Assembly (NCBI GenBank): GCA_021808665.1
Contig: JAKBBA010000010.1
Span: 1 to 64,000, forward strand
DNA from: Actinomycetes bacterium
GTDB lineage: Bacteria; Actinomycetota; Acidimicrobiia; Acidimicrobiales; Palsa-688
Length of the DNA stretch: 64,000 nt
Direction of reading: 5' to 3'
Positions 35,259 to 47,224 of the stretch are shown here, piece by piece. The notes beneath the pieces are model-generated. The model had not been told where the DNA came from, did no database searches, and saw only the letters and a program-made list of their open reading frames with translations. The stretch's first letter is position 1, and each line of letters starts with the position of its first letter. The position numbers were made by a program, and so were the translations under genes.

Positions 35259-36533
35259 CCTAGCCCCGAAAGGCCGGCGCGGCAGGCCTAGAGCTCGCTT
35301 TACGATCGAGTCGCAGGACGCCCCGATTACGTCAGGGGTGAAGCGCTTCTCTACTATCGCCCGTGACACAGCCCCTAGCCGGCGACATTCCTCCGGGTTG
35401 CCCAAGAGCGATATCACTGCGTCTGCCATACCACGCGAGTCCAGGTACGGAACCGTTACACCTGCGCCCCACGACGCGAACTCAGCCGATCCGCCTGAAT
35501 GCTCGAAGGTGACGATCGGAACACCGAAGGCTCCTGCTTCTAACATGACGAGAGGAAATGACTCCTGCCTCGACGGGATGAGCAAGACGTCTAGAACTGC
35601 GTAGAGGGCTTCTGGATCCTTGCGTGCTGGACGGACTTTCACCATTCCTGCCAGGCCGGCAGCTTCGACGTCGCTCACCAGGTCGTCGAAGTCCGACGTT
35701 CCTTTCGAGCCGCCCAGCCAGGTCATCTCGACCTGGTCACGGTAGCCACGCCTTGCCAGCTCTACGGCGACAGCAAGGAACACGTCGCTTCCCTTCCTAG
35801 GTACAGGCGGACCTATCGCCGCGACCCGGAACTTGGACGTTCCGGGTTCCGCTCCAGGGGCCTCGCAGCGGCTTGGCTGACCCTCGCCAGACGGGGAGAC
35901 GCTGCGCAACGGAGGTGTCGCGAGCTTAGCTATGCCCGGCAGTATCTCTATCCTCCCAGGGTCGACCTGGCACTGGGTGCTGAGCATCTCGGCTACTGGG
36001 TCGCTCACCGCGGCCCAAACGTCGACGTCGTCGATGGCGGCGGCCATCCACTCTGCAGGCAGGTAGGCCCTGAGGAACCGGGAGAGCTCGTGGATGTGGC
36101 ACACTCGTGGTGCTGCCAGAAGGCCCAGGTCGTAGTGAGCGGGACCGTTCATCACTGTGTTGAACCAAACGGCTCTCACTTCGCGGTAGCAGAGCCAGTA
36201 GCGGAGGCACCAAAGCAGGTCCAAGCCTCGCGAGGGCCAGCCTGGCAGCCTGTTGGTCACGATACGCCTTAGGCGCTCGGCCCTCCCCGATACGAGCCGT
36301 GTCGGTCCGAGAGCCTCGAAGGCATCGAGGATGTCCCGATCGAAGAGCTCACCCGGGGTTCTCACCACAAAGCAGGGGCGGATGGCGCCCTGCTCGACCA
36401 GCCAGGTGACCTGCCTCTGCAAGGCGATGACTGCCCCGGTACGGCTCGATTCGTGGCTCACGAAAAGGACCTTCGGAGGCTGGGTTTTGCCCCGCCTGTC
36501 CGGCGGGTTGTGGAGGGCCAGCCCCAAAATCAA
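35223..36533 (-). CDS. glycosyltransferase, GT4 family
   Basis: A 436-residue GT-B enzyme. KVLFVSHESSRTGAVIAL opens the fold, the donor half begins FRVAAIGPPVPRKGSDVFL, and ESFPLVMLEAGAFGVPIVTF carries the EX7E motif. It starts at a TTG (36533) with GAGGAG six bases upstream, which supports that unusual codon. It converges with the GT2 gene and overlaps it by 36 bases. Confidence 0.85.
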   Translation of the reverse strand: MILGLALHNPPDRRGKTQPPKVLFVSHESSRTGAVIALQRQVTWLVEQGAIRPCFVVRTPGELFDRDILDAFEALGPTRLVSGRAERLRRIVTNRLPGWPSRGLDLLWCLRYWLCYREVRAVWFNTVMNGPAHYDLGLLAAPRVCHIHELSRFLRAYLPAEWMAAAIDDVDVWAAVSDPVAEMLSTQCQVDPGRIEILPGIAKLATPPLRSVSPSGEGQPSRCEAPGAEPGTSKFRVAAIGPPVPRKGSDVFLAVAVELARRGYRDQVEMTWLGGSKGTSDFDDLVSDVEAAGLAGMVKVRPARKDPEALYAVLDVLLIPSRQESFPLVMLEAGAFGVPIVTFEHSGGSAEFASWGAGVTVPYLDSRGMADAVISLLGNPEECRRLGAVSRAIVEKRFTPDVIGASCDSIVKRALGLPRRPFGARLRRALGSRRPG

Positions 36534-36776
36534 CGGTGGCTCCTCGAACGGAGCTGTCGGGAAGCGTCGGTTGTCGATCTCAAGAAGGCCATCTCGCAGC
36601 CGAGCTTAGGACGGACAGGAAGCACCGAGCAGGAAGAACGCAGTCAACGGCGCGTTCCACCAGGTTCTCAACTCGGCGCTCAGATCAGCCGAGAAAGTTC
36701 TGGTGAAGCTTGTCGTTGCCGGCTCGTCCGCCTACCGCGGGGTTGCGGCAGGCTCGACTGGCACAGGAGTGTCGCG

Positions 36777-37301
36777 ATGGTAGAGTTCGCCCTTCTAGCT
36801 ACCGTCTTAGTGGCAATAGTCATAGCCGTAGTGTGGAAGCTCCGCCCCCGCGAGTCCCAAGGCTACGCAGATGGGGTAGGCGTGAACCCACCTCCTGAGA
36901 CGGCTCCGGTCGCTACTAGACCCGAGTCGTCACCGAGCCTCCTTGAGATGGCCAAGCGGGAGCGCAACGGCGACTTCAGGGCCTCCCTGGCCGGCCTTGT
37001 GTCACCCGAACGCTGGAGGGGTTCGGGGTCCCCGTCCCTGGACGAGCTACGCCGAATCGTCGAGACTTGGGCGGAATCCAACGCCGAACCCAAAGAATCC
37101 ACGGCCGGCGCTTCCGGCTGGAGTGCCGATACCCCAAGGCGCGTGGAGTTGGGCTCGGATCCGTCTGAAGATTTGGTGTCTAGCGTGGCTGGGGCCGTCG
37201 GCGTGCCCTTGGTAGAGGTGCGCATACGCAGCCGCTCCGAGGTGACCGTCCTAATGCGCCGGGACCGCCACGGCACCGCGACGACGGCCGTCGTCCGCTG
37301 A
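36777..37301 (+). CDS. hypothetical single-span membrane protein
   Basis: A 174-residue protein from ATG 36777, with AGGAG eight bases upstream. Residues 3-20 are a strongly hydrophobic membrane anchor, followed by KLRPRES (inside-positive). The rest is soluble, with an acidic Ser/Pro-rich linker and a small C-terminal segment, SVAGAVGVPLVEVRIRSRSEV. I do not recognise a family. It lies between polysaccharide genes and a VOC protein. Upstream of it 243 bases (36534-36776) hold no gene. Confidence 0.65.
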   Translation: MVEFALLATVLVAIVIAVVWKLRPRESQGYADGVGVNPPPETAPVATRPESSPSLLEMAKRERNGDFRASLAGLVSPERWRGSGSPSLDELRRIVETWAESNAEPKESTAGASGWSADTPRRVELGSDPSEDLVSSVAGAVGVPLVEVRIRSRSEVTVLMRRDRHGTATTAVVR

Positions 37302-37322
37302 GAGTGCGGCGCACGACGGTGC

Positions 37323-37688
37323 TCAGCTGATCGGCCGGGCGAAGCTCAGTTCGTTCCCGTCAGGGTCGCGCACATGGAAGAAGCGCTCTCCCCACGGCGC
37401 GTCAGCGGGTTCAGTCTCGGTTCTCCAGCCGGCCCGGAGGACCGTTCGGTACATCTCGTCGACGTCGCTCACCCATATGACCACCCGTCCCCACCGCCTC
37501 GCCTCACCGGCCATCCCGTCGACCGCTTGGAGGTTCAGATAGCCGGGGCCTACCGCGAAGCTCGAGAAGGCAGTCTCCGCCCCGCCGAAGAGCAACTGCA
37601 AACCGAGAGACGAGTAGAACCCGACGGATGCTTCCATGTCCGCTACCACGAACGTGACGGCACTGATCGACACGAAACCCGAAGGCAC
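37323..37688 (-). CDS. VOC (glyoxalase/bleomycin-resistance/dioxygenase) superfamily protein
   Basis: A protein of about 121 residues with a single VOC module pair. AVTFVVADMEASVGFYSSLG opens the first beta-alpha unit, VVIWVSDVDEMYRTV opens the second, and FFHVRDPDGNELSFARP is the C-terminal signature with the metal-site glutamate. The first metal ligand position is occupied by a Thr/Phe pair, so metal binding is uncertain. The start is uncertain: GTG 37688 has AGGA seven bases upstream, while the open frame continues to TTG 37706. The substrate is unknown. Confidence 0.75.
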   Translation of the reverse strand: MPSGFVSISAVTFVVADMEASVGFYSSLGLQLLFGGAETAFSSFAVGPGYLNLQAVDGMAGEARRWGRVVIWVSDVDEMYRTVLRAGWRTETEPADAPWGERFFHVRDPDGNELSFARPIS

Positions 37689-37773
37689 CGTCCAATCCTG
37701 GCACAACGGACGCCCCCCATCGAGGGATCGCCGCGCGAGGCGCTGAATCGGGGTTCGACGCTAACCTAACTGG

Positions 37774-38325
37774 GTGCCCCGAATCGAGCCCTCCACGGTA
37801 ATAGCCGACGTATGGACAGTGGAACCCGAAGCCCACGGAGACGATCGCGGGCGGTTCTACGAAACCTACCGGCGGTCCTGGTTCCCTCTCGGTCGTGAGA
37901 TGGTGCAATCCAACCGCTCGGACAAAACCGCTGGCGCCGTCGTCGGCCTGCACTACCACTTGCACCAGGCCGACTACTGGCTGTGCTCGAACGGCACAGC
38001 CCGCGTCGTCCTACACGACCTGAGGGAGGGCTCCCCGACCGACGGTAACACGGAGATCTTCGAGCTAAGCGCCGGAAACGCCAAGGGCGTGTTCATCCCC
38101 CCGGGGGTGGCGCACGGCTTCGCCTCGATCACGGACCTGACCCTCACCTATCTGGTCGACAGTTACTACAACCCCGACGACGAGCTAGGCGTAGCCTGGG
38201 ACGACCCCGACATAGGAGCCCACTGGGGAGTGGCCGACCCGGTCCTGTCAGAGAGGGACCTGATGAACCCAACTAGGAAAGACATCCCTCCGTCACGGCG
38301 ACCCCACGCCGGGCTCCGCCGGTAG
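37774..38325 (+). CDS. dTDP-4-dehydrorhamnose 3,5-epimerase-like cupin (RmlC family)
   Basis: A 183-residue cupin. It keeps RGRFYETYRRSWF, the catalytic-histidine block VVGLHYHLHQADYW (canonical GLHYQ), DLREGSPT, the IPPGVAHGF cupin strand, the tyrosine region LVDSYYNPDDELGVAW and the terminal DDPDIGAHW aspartate. Those are the residues used by RmlC for C3/C5 epimerisation. The nucleotide-sugar substrate may differ: no RmlA, RmlB or RmlD genes are here, and gmd follows 24 bases later. It starts with GTG. Confidence 0.8.
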   Translation: MPRIEPSTVIADVWTVEPEAHGDDRGRFYETYRRSWFPLGREMVQSNRSDKTAGAVVGLHYHLHQADYWLCSNGTARVVLHDLREGSPTDGNTEIFELSAGNAKGVFIPPGVAHGFASITDLTLTYLVDSYYNPDDELGVAWDDPDIGAHWGVADPVLSERDLMNPTRKDIPPSRRPHAGLRR

Positions 38326-40707
<2,382 letters not shown>

Positions 40708-40711
<4 letters not shown>

Positions 40712-41877
40712 GTCCACGCGCCCAGGCTTGCTTCCACTCTGTCCATGACCGCCGGCCAGGTGAACTCGTTTCGTACGTAGGAGGGGCCGTTTTGAGCCAG
40801 GTCCCTTACATCTTGGGGGCGATCCCTCAGAAGGCGCAAGCACTCTGCGAACTCGTATCGGTTCGAGTAGGTGAGACCTGCCCCTGAACGCTCGCAGTGC
40901 CACCTCACGACGGCGCTGTGCCAGTTGGCGACTACGGGGGTGGCGAGCAGGAAAGCCTCCAGAACCGTCCTGGAGAAGCTTTCCATTGCGGAAGGTTGGA
41001 TGTAGGCAAGCGCACCAGCCTGGCCCGAAGCCCGGTCCTCGTCTGGGACAGCGCCGATGTCCCTGACCCCTAATCTCCCGCCGAGGCTGCCAACCTCCCC
41101 GACGCCGCATGTCACAAGCGGGAAGCAGTCACCCAGCACCTCACGGGCGAAGGCCAGGTCCTCCATCAGCTGTGGCCAACCCTTGCCCCATTCACGTCTA
41201 CCCGCGAAGAAGAGGTAGTCCCCGTCCACGTTGTATCGACTGCGGAACGATCCCACGTCAATGCTCGCCGGGTTGGTCACCGCCGAGCCGACGAAAGCGT
41301 AACGTTCCCCTACCAGCCCGAGCCTGCTCGCCAGTTGGAACTCCGGGTCGGTCAGGAACCACAGTCCCCGAACCGCCCGCATCATGAACTTGTAGATGCC
41401 GAGACGAGCGAAGGGTTCGTCGTGCAGACACGGAAATAGCACCGTTCGCTCCGGGGCAACGTCTGCTAGAACCAGACCAGCCCAGAACATGTACGGTCCG
41501 CACACTATCGCCTGGTACTCGCGTCCGTGCTCGACGAGGAAGTCGTAGAGTCCCGGCACACGCATGCCGGCGTTCGCCCAGCGGTACTGCTCGGCCATCG
41601 TCAACTTTTCGCCGGCGAGGATACGGTGCGACAGTCGGTCTCGCAGCGGTTGGGTGAGCCCCACTGCCTCGAAGCGGCGCACTTTAAGGAGTCCTTCGTG
41701 GCGCGACCCTACTTCGGCCACGTTTTCCCAGGTGTATATGTCCTCGGCCGCAGTCGTGAGCATCTCGACATTCCAGTCGCGCTCCGCGAGGCCGATTGCC
41801 ACGTCGCGCAGCATGGACTCGGCGCCGCCGACGTTACTGCCAGCCGTCGCGGAGACTACCGCTATAGGTCCCTTCAC
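40708..41877 (-). CDS. glycosyltransferase, GT4 family
   Basis: A 389-residue GT-B enzyme. AVVSATAGSNVGGAESML opens the fold with its glycine-rich loop, DYLFFAGRREWGKGW begins the donor half, and ESFSRTVLEAFLLATPVVAN is the EX7E block. It starts at GTG 41877 and is followed by the second minus-strand glycosyltransferase with a four-base overlap. It sits just downstream of clpP on the same strand (nine-base gap). Confidence 0.84.
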
Positions 41878-41886
41878 CCAGACAGC

Positions 41887-42498
41887 TCAGGCTTTCGCAG
41901 GTTCGTTCACCCGCGATGCCTTGTCTATCACTTTGTCTATGAACCCGTACTCGAGCGCTTGCTGGGCCGTAAACCACCGGTCACGATCTGAGTCTGCTTC
42001 GATCCTCTCGACCGGCTGGCCGGTGTGGAACGATATCCGCTCCGCCATCATCTTCTTCAGGTAGATGATCTGCTCGGCTTGTATCTTGATGTCGGAAGCT
42101 TGGCCTTGGGCTTGGCCCGACGGCTGGTGCATCAGGATCCTCGAATGCGGCAGGGAGAGGCGCTTGCCCTTAGCGCCAGCGCACAAAAGGAACTGTCCCA
42201 TCGACGCGGCAAGGCCCATACATACCGTCGAGACGTCGCAGGGCACGAGCTGCATCGTGTCGTATATCGCGAGCCCAGCGGTCACCGATCCTCCCGGAGA
42301 ATTGATGTAGAGGCTGATGTCTCGCTCCGGGTCTTCGGCCGCCAGGAGCAGCAGCTGAGCGCAGATCAAGTTCGCTGAGGTGTCGTCCACCTGGGTTCCC
42401 AAGAAGACGATGCGCTCCTTTAGGAGACGCTGGTAGACGTCCCCGGACGCGTCTCCACTCAGGGACGTTGCGGCGCTGGTCGTAGGTGTAAAATGCAT
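41887..42498 (-). CDS. clpP: ATP-dependent Clp protease proteolytic subunit
   Basis: A 203-residue ClpP peptidase with a complete catalytic triad: Ser99 in GLAASMGQF, His124 in RILMHQPSG and Asp173 in [19 protein letters not shown] forms the oxyanion/handle region. It assembles into a tetradecamer that degrades proteins with an AAA+ partner. ATG 42498 gives the normal ClpP length; the frame extends to 42660 but overlaps the divergent transporter gene. No trigger factor, clpX or second clpP adjoins it, so it is probably an extra copy placed in the polysaccharide locus. Confidence 0.92.
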   Translation of the reverse strand: MHFTPTTSAATSLSGDASGDVYQRLLKERIVFLGTQVDDTSANLICAQLLLLAAEDPERDISLYINSPGGSVTAGLAIYDTMQLVPCDVSTVCMGLAASMGQFLLCAGAKGKRLSLPHSRILMHQPSGQAQGQASDIKIQAEQIIYLKKMMAERISFHTGQPVERIEADSDRDRWFTAQQALEYGFIDKVIDKASRVNEPAKA

Positions 42499-42553
42499 CG
42501 CTGGCAGCCTACCCGCAACGCCAGGCGCACAGGTCCTCCTATCATTGCGGGAT

Positions 42554-43519
42554 ATGGTTGCCCCAACTGAGCTTCCCGCCCGCGGCACCGACACCGAGGT
42601 GACGTCCCGGGGGGGAGACCGGCCCCTCAGAGTCGTAGCGCCCAAGATCAGCCTCCGCAAGAGAGCTCAGGCCGTATGGGCGTACCGGGAGCTGCTCGGC
42701 GAGATGACCCGAAAAGAGCTGACCGTCCAGTACAAGAACTCGATCCTCGGCTTCTTGTGGTCGATGCTTAACCCCGCCATCAACCTCGTTGTATATTTCG
42801 TAGTATTTCAGCTTATTCTGAAGAATGGCGTACCGCGTTTCGCTATCTACCTGATGTGCGGGACCTTGGTATGGAACTTCTTCTCCATGGGGGTGTCGGG
42901 GGCGTGCGGGTCGATCGTGGGGAACTCCCCGATCATCAAGAAGGTGGCCTTCCCGAGAGAGATCCCTGCCCTTGCGCAGATCGGCTCGGCTCTCACCCAA
43001 ATGGGCTTCCAGACCATCGTCTTGGTGGTATTCCTGCTCGCCTTCCGCTCCGGTCCGGCTGTCGCCTACCTACCCCTGCTGATACCGGCCATGTTGGCCC
43101 TCGTCCTGCTGGCATCCGCTATCGGAATCCTCTTCGCCGCTTTGAACGTAAAGCTGCGCGACGTCGGGTACCTGCTGGGCATCGGCCTGCAGGTCTGGTT
43201 TTGGGGAACACCGATCGTCTACACCTACGCCCAGATACGCGATCCTATCCAGTTCGGCCATTCGCACTATCTGTGGCTCTTCGTGCTCTACAGGCTCAAC
43301 CCGGTCACCCCGATAGTGCTCACCTTCCAAAGGGCGATCTACTCCGTCACGTCGCCGAAAGGAGCCGGCGGAGTCGCGGTGCACATCCTCCCCGACCACG
43401 CCGGACTTTGGTGGTACGGATGGCAGCTCCTCGCGGTGATCGGCTTCGCCAGCGCCCTGCTGATCTTCGCCCTCACGGTGTTCGCCAACCGTGAGGGTAA
43501 CTTCGCCGAACAGCTCTGA
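42554..43519 (+). CDS. wzm: ABC-2 type polysaccharide exporter permease
   Basis: A 321-residue permease (TTG 42545 would add three residues). A cytoplasmic leader is followed by the family opening [19 protein letters not shown] and [14 protein letters not shown], then about six membrane segments. The sequence [16 protein letters not shown] and the loop [16 protein letters not shown] are typical of Wzm/TagG-type transporters. It pairs with the ATPase 37 bases downstream to export a lipid-linked glycan. Confidence 0.9.
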   Translation: MVAPTELPARGTDTEVTSRGGDRPLRVVAPKISLRKRAQAVWAYRELLGEMTRKELTVQYKNSILGFLWSMLNPAINLVVYFVVFQLILKNGVPRFAIYLMCGTLVWNFFSMGVSGACGSIVGNSPIIKKVAFPREIPALAQIGSALTQMGFQTIVLVVFLLAFRSGPAVAYLPLLIPAMLALVLLASAIGILFAALNVKLRDVGYLLGIGLQVWFWGTPIVYTYAQIRDPIQFGHSHYLWLFVLYRLNPVTPIVLTFQRAIYSVTSPKGAGGVAVHILPDHAGLWWYGWQLLAVIGFASALLIFALTVFANREGNFAEQL

Positions 43520-43556
43520 CCGCTGCTTCTGACGCCCGGCCGGTAGGATCCAAGAC

Positions 43557-44948
43557 GTGGCAACAGCTATCGAAGTCCGGGGAGTCTCCAAGCACTTCCG
43601 GCTCTACCACGAGCAGTTCACGTCTCTCAAGGAGCGGATGTTGCACTGGGGGAAAGTCCCCTACGAGGACTTCTGGGCACTCAGGGACGTCGAGCTAGAG
43701 ATCCAGGAAGGTCAGACTTTCGGCCTGCTCGGCCACAACGGCAGCGGCAAGTCGACCCTGCTCAAATGCACCGCCGGGATCATCCAACCGACGTCGGGTG
43801 AAATCATGACACGGGGACGGGTCGCGGCCCTTCTCGAACTGGGAGCGGGCTTCCAGCCTGCGATGTCTGGGCGCGAGAACATCTACTTGAACGCGTCGCT
43901 GCTCGGCATGTCGCGGAAGTACGTGGACAGCTGCTTCGACGACATCGTCGCCTTCGCCGAGCTGGAGCAGTTCATAGACAACCAGGTCAAGTACTACTCG
44001 TCAGGGATGTACGTCCGGCTGGGCTTCGCTGTCGCGGTCCATATGGACCCCGACATCCTCATCGTCGACGAGGTGCTCGCCGTCGGAGACGAACTGTTCC
44101 AAAGGAAGTGCTTCGACCGGGTACGTCAGTTCCAGCGCGAGGGCCGCACGATAGTGGTGGTCACCCACTCCCCCGACCTGGTACGCCAGGTATGCGACAA
44201 GGCCGCCGTGCTGGACCACGGTTCGCTTGTCGGGTTGGGAAGCCCCGCCGAAGCGGTGCGGTCATACCGGGAACACCTCCTGCGACGCCAGGCTTATCTC
44301 GACGCCGGGGAGATGACGGATATGCTCACCCTCGCCCAGGCCGATCCCCCGTCGGACAGTTCCCCCGAAGCCGACGAACCCAGCTCTCAAGCCGGGCGGG
44401 CGTCCGTTCCCTCTCATGCCGTCCACGCGGTCCGCACGGACCCTGACCCGAGCGTCGACGACTCCGACTCACGAGACAGAGCGACTCCGGCACCTGCCGG
44501 CGAGGGAACATTGGTCGTCAGCTACGTGCACTTCGAGCCGGGTCACAGCTCAGGCAAGTCCTACGTGGAGACGGGCGCGCCGATGGAAGTGGTGATCGGC
44601 TACAACTCCACGGCGACCTTTAGAGATGTAGTACCAACTGTCACTGTTTACGACCACAAGGGGGTTGTGCTTTTCACGGCGAGTACGAAACTGTCACCCG
44701 CCGAGATAGAAGTGACGCCCGGCAGCGGGGAGATCGTGTTCAGTTTCGACTCGATGCCTCTCCTCGACGGAGATTATCCGGTTACGGTCGGTATAACCAG
44801 TTTCGACGACTACACGGTCTATGACTGGCAGGAACAGCAGTACACATTGAGCGTTATTACCCGCAGCAGCCAGACCGGCATGATCCACGTACCGGTAAGG
44901 ATCACTCAGCGCAACCCGGTCGTTTCTCCGGCGCCGGTCGGCACCTGA
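43557..44948 (+). CDS. wzt: ABC exporter ATPase with C-terminal glycan-binding domain (Wzt-like)
   Basis: A 463-residue ATPase. Residues 1-245 form the nucleotide-binding domain: Walker A GHNGSGKST, signature YSSGMYVRLGFA and Walker B ILIVDEVLAVGD, as in polysaccharide exporters. An acidic Ser/Asp/Pro-rich linker (about 255-310) joins a beta-rich domain (about 315-463) resembling Wzt_C, which in O-antigen exporters recognises a modified chain end. The GTG start is at 43557. Presence of the C-terminal domain suggests a terminator-modified glycan. Confidence 0.88.
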   Translation: MATAIEVRGVSKHFRLYHEQFTSLKERMLHWGKVPYEDFWALRDVELEIQEGQTFGLLGHNGSGKSTLLKCTAGIIQPTSGEIMTRGRVAALLELGAGFQPAMSGRENIYLNASLLGMSRKYVDSCFDDIVAFAELEQFIDNQVKYYSSGMYVRLGFAVAVHMDPDILIVDEVLAVGDELFQRKCFDRVRQFQREGRTIVVVTHSPDLVRQVCDKAAVLDHGSLVGLGSPAEAVRSYREHLLRRQAYLDAGEMTDMLTLAQADPPSDSSPEADEPSSQAGRASVPSHAVHAVRTDPDPSVDDSDSRDRATPAPAGEGTLVVSYVHFEPGHSSGKSYVETGAPMEVVIGYNSTATFRDVVPTVTVYDHKGVVLFTASTKLSPAEIEVTPGSGEIVFSFDSMPLLDGDYPVTVGITSFDDYTVYDWQEQQYTLSVITRSSQTGMIHVPVRITQRNPVVSPAPVGT

Positions 44949-44968
44949 GAACTACGGGGAGCCCCAGG

Positions 44969-45730
44969 TCAGCCGGCGTCGTCGAAGACGCCGACCGCAC
45001 GCCCTGACCACCCGGCCACATTGAGAGCTGGGTCACCGTAAGAGGTGGCGTCACCGAAGGTGTAGATGACCCCGGTGCTGGTGATAACCATGTATCCACC
45101 GTTGTCGGGAGTGGCGCTCACCGACACGACGTCGAGGACTCCCTGTCCGCCGAGCGACCCGACAAAACCGGCGTCACCGAAACTGAAGATCCCGCCGTCC
45201 GCCCCCACAAGCCAGTAGCCTTTACCGTCAGACGTTGGTACCATACCGACGATCGGGTAGTCAGGTACGACGCCGATAGATGGCAGCGAACCGTAGAAGC
45301 CGGCGTCACCGAAACTGAAGACCTGGCCCATCGAGTCGACCAGCCAGTAGCCACCACCGTCGGGAGTGCGGGCCATTCCCACCACAGGATACGGAGGGGG
45401 GTTCGCTCCGGTGGAACCGTAGAAGGCTGCGTCGCCGAAGCTGAAGATCCCGCCGTCGGAAGCCACGAGCCAGTACCCGTTGCCGTCAGCCGTCGGAGCC
45501 ATCCCCACCACAGGCTTGTTCAAGACCATGTCGCCGGTGGACCCGTAGAACCGTGCGTCGCCGAAGCTGAACACTCCCCCGTCCGAGCCGAGCAGCCAAT
45601 AGCCGTGTCCGTCCGACGTGGGCGCCGTAGCGATGACAGGAGCGTTCAGACGGACGCCGGCCATGGAACCGTAGTAGGGAGCCGAGCCGAACGGCATGAC
45701 CGACCCGTTCGAGTCGACCACCCAGTATCC
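44969..45730 (-). repeat. six coding repeats (about 125-130 bases each) of the GYWLV type
   Basis: The C-terminal 252 or so codons consist of six degenerate units with a GYW(L/V)V start, a FGDA core, a FYGS turn and a PVVGMA.T.DG end. The last two copies are the most diverged. The same unit occurs in the gene at 47225. Confidence 0.9.
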
Positions 45731-46900
45731 GCTGTCGGTCGTAGACGAAGAGGTGACGTTGGACGACGAGGGCGAAGAGTTGGTTATAGCGAACCAGTCG
45801 GATTTGAGCCCGAGGGCCCATTCGAACTGGTCGCCGGTGACCGTCAGCGTCCCGCCGGTGCCGCTGAGCTGCATCTGCAAGACCCTGCCTCCCAGGTCTC
45901 CAAGACCGTTGCGCTGCGTCACGTTGATCGCCTCTAGAACACCTACCGAGGGAAAGGCCTGCTCGACTGCCGACGTAGGTACCGTCACCGTCCAGTCATG
46001 GTTTGGATTCGACGGTGTCGAATCTCCTGCGTCTACTACCGCCGGGAACGTGCCGCCTGCGGTATAGCCACCCGTGGAAGACGAGAACTCGGTGAAGGCC
46101 ACTTGTCCTGGCGATCCGCAGGCCGTGTCGGTTCCGCAGTCGAGCACCTGATATGCGGTGGAGGACTCCGCTTGGTCGCTGTTTGCGCTCGCCCATCCCG
46201 TGTAGACCCCACCGTAGACCTGGCAGGCGGTGGTGTCGCAGATGGGCACGCTCCCGCCTGCGGTGTACGAAAGGGCATACGAGCGGGCCGCCACAGCCTG
46301 CGCCTGCAGCGCCGCAAGCGACCAGCTGGCCGGGGACTCGTAGGGGACTACTCCTGCGACGTACTGTTCTAGGGGAACGACGTTCAACACGTCGGCGTTT
46401 GAGGCCTTCACGACTATCGAACCGGCGAAGGTCCTCGTAGAACCGTCAGACCAGGGGCCGTCGACGATCACGTCGCCCCCCCCGCTGGCGTAGACGGTCT
46501 GGTCAGTGGCGGCCCTACTGATCGTCACAGAACTGAGGTTGGTCGCCATCCCGTCGACTACCAGAGTCGAACCCGATGCTGCAGAGACCGTGACGCTCGA
46601 CGCACCATATAGCTCATATAGGTTGACAGGAATGTTCACCGGGCCGTAGGCGCTCAGCACCGTGCCCCCGTAGTAGTGAGCAAGGATCTGCTGGTAGCTC
46701 CAGCCGTCCAGAGCGTAGCCCTCAGCCCCGTATTGTCCCATGCCGCGACCGTGACCCCATCCGTGGCCTACTATCGTCAGTTGTGACGGCAGTGCCTCGG
46801 CGTATGGTGTCCGTGCACCGGGAATGGCACCGAGCGTCGTAGCAGACAAAAGGCCCGCGACCGCCACAACCCGGATTCCACGTCTGGTCCTCTCCGACAA
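44969..46900 (-). CDS. exported SpoIID/LytB-domain protein with six surface repeats
   Basis: A 643-residue secreted protein. Residues 1-36 look like a signal peptide. The SpoIID-like domain follows (HGWGHGRGMGQYGAEGYA, then VPLEQYVAGVVPYESPASW, and LQAQAVAARSYAL), a fold known from peptidoglycan lytic enzymes of sporulation. After a Ser/Thr linker near residue 385, six repeats of 41-44 residues (GYWLV core, then FSFGDA and YGS) run to the end. Their number and length would suit a six-bladed beta-propeller, possibly for wall or glycan binding (inference). It converges on the Wzt gene. Confidence 0.82.
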   Translation of the reverse strand: MSERTRRGIRVVAVAGLLSATTLGAIPGARTPYAEALPSQLTIVGHGWGHGRGMGQYGAEGYALDGWSYQQILAHYYGGTVLSAYGPVNIPVNLYELYGASSVTVSAASGSTLVVDGMATNLSSVTISRAATDQTVYASGGGDVIVDGPWSDGSTRTFAGSIVVKASNADVLNVVPLEQYVAGVVPYESPASWSLAALQAQAVAARSYALSYTAGGSVPICDTTACQVYGGVYTGWASANSDQAESSTAYQVLDCGTDTACGSPGQVAFTEFSSSTGGYTAGGTFPAVVDAGDSTPSNPNHDWTVTVPTSAVEQAFPSVGVLEAINVTQRNGLGDLGGRVLQMQLSGTGGTLTVTGDQFEWALGLKSDWFAITNSSPSSSNVTSSSTTDSGYWVVDSNGSVMPFGSAPYYGSMAGVRLNAPVIATAPTSDGHGYWLLGSDGGVFSFGDARFYGSTGDMVLNKPVVGMAPTADGNGYWLVASDGGIFSFGDAAFYGSTGANPPPYPVVGMARTPDGGGYWLVDSMGQVFSFGDAGFYGSLPSIGVVPDYPIVGMVPTSDGKGYWLVGADGGIFSFGDAGFVGSLGGQGVLDVVSVSATPDNGGYMVITSTGVIYTFGDATSYGDPALNVAGWSGRAVGVFDDAG

Positions 46901-47130
46901 AACTCTCTCCTGAACCTGGATCCCACTGTTAGGTCATGGAGTTTGTCGACGGCCTGACTATGTGGCTGAGGCGACCGGAAAGGTACGCTACGCGCCGAAA
47001 TGTCCGAACTCGGGGATGAGGGCGGCATGCGGCGCGCAAACCCGAAGATCCCGCAACCCGGCCCGCCAGCCGCTGTCACGACACGTACCGCCGAGGGCAC
47101 GGGTCTCGGGAAGCTACAATATGTCTAGTT

Positions 47131-47213
47131 GCGGGCGTGGCGAAATTGGCATACGCGCCAGGTTTAGGTCCTGGTCCTCACAAGGGGTGGAGGTTCGAGT
47201 CCTCTCGCCCGCA
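47131..47213 (+). tRNA. tRNA-Leu (anticodon TAG)
   Basis: The acceptor GCGGGCG/CGCCCGC is perfect, the anticodon loop TTTAGGT reads TAG, and a long variable arm (class II) with TCCTCACAAGGGGTGGA precedes the T arm. No CCA is encoded. The 230 bases upstream (46901-47130) hold no gene. Confidence 0.96.
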
Positions 47214-47224
47214 CACAGAGGTTT

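Noticed and set aside
40712..41110. N-terminal extension of the glycosyltransferase at 39251
   Set aside because: The stretch is a shadow of the upstream glycosyltransferase; the GT fold starts at ATG 40711.
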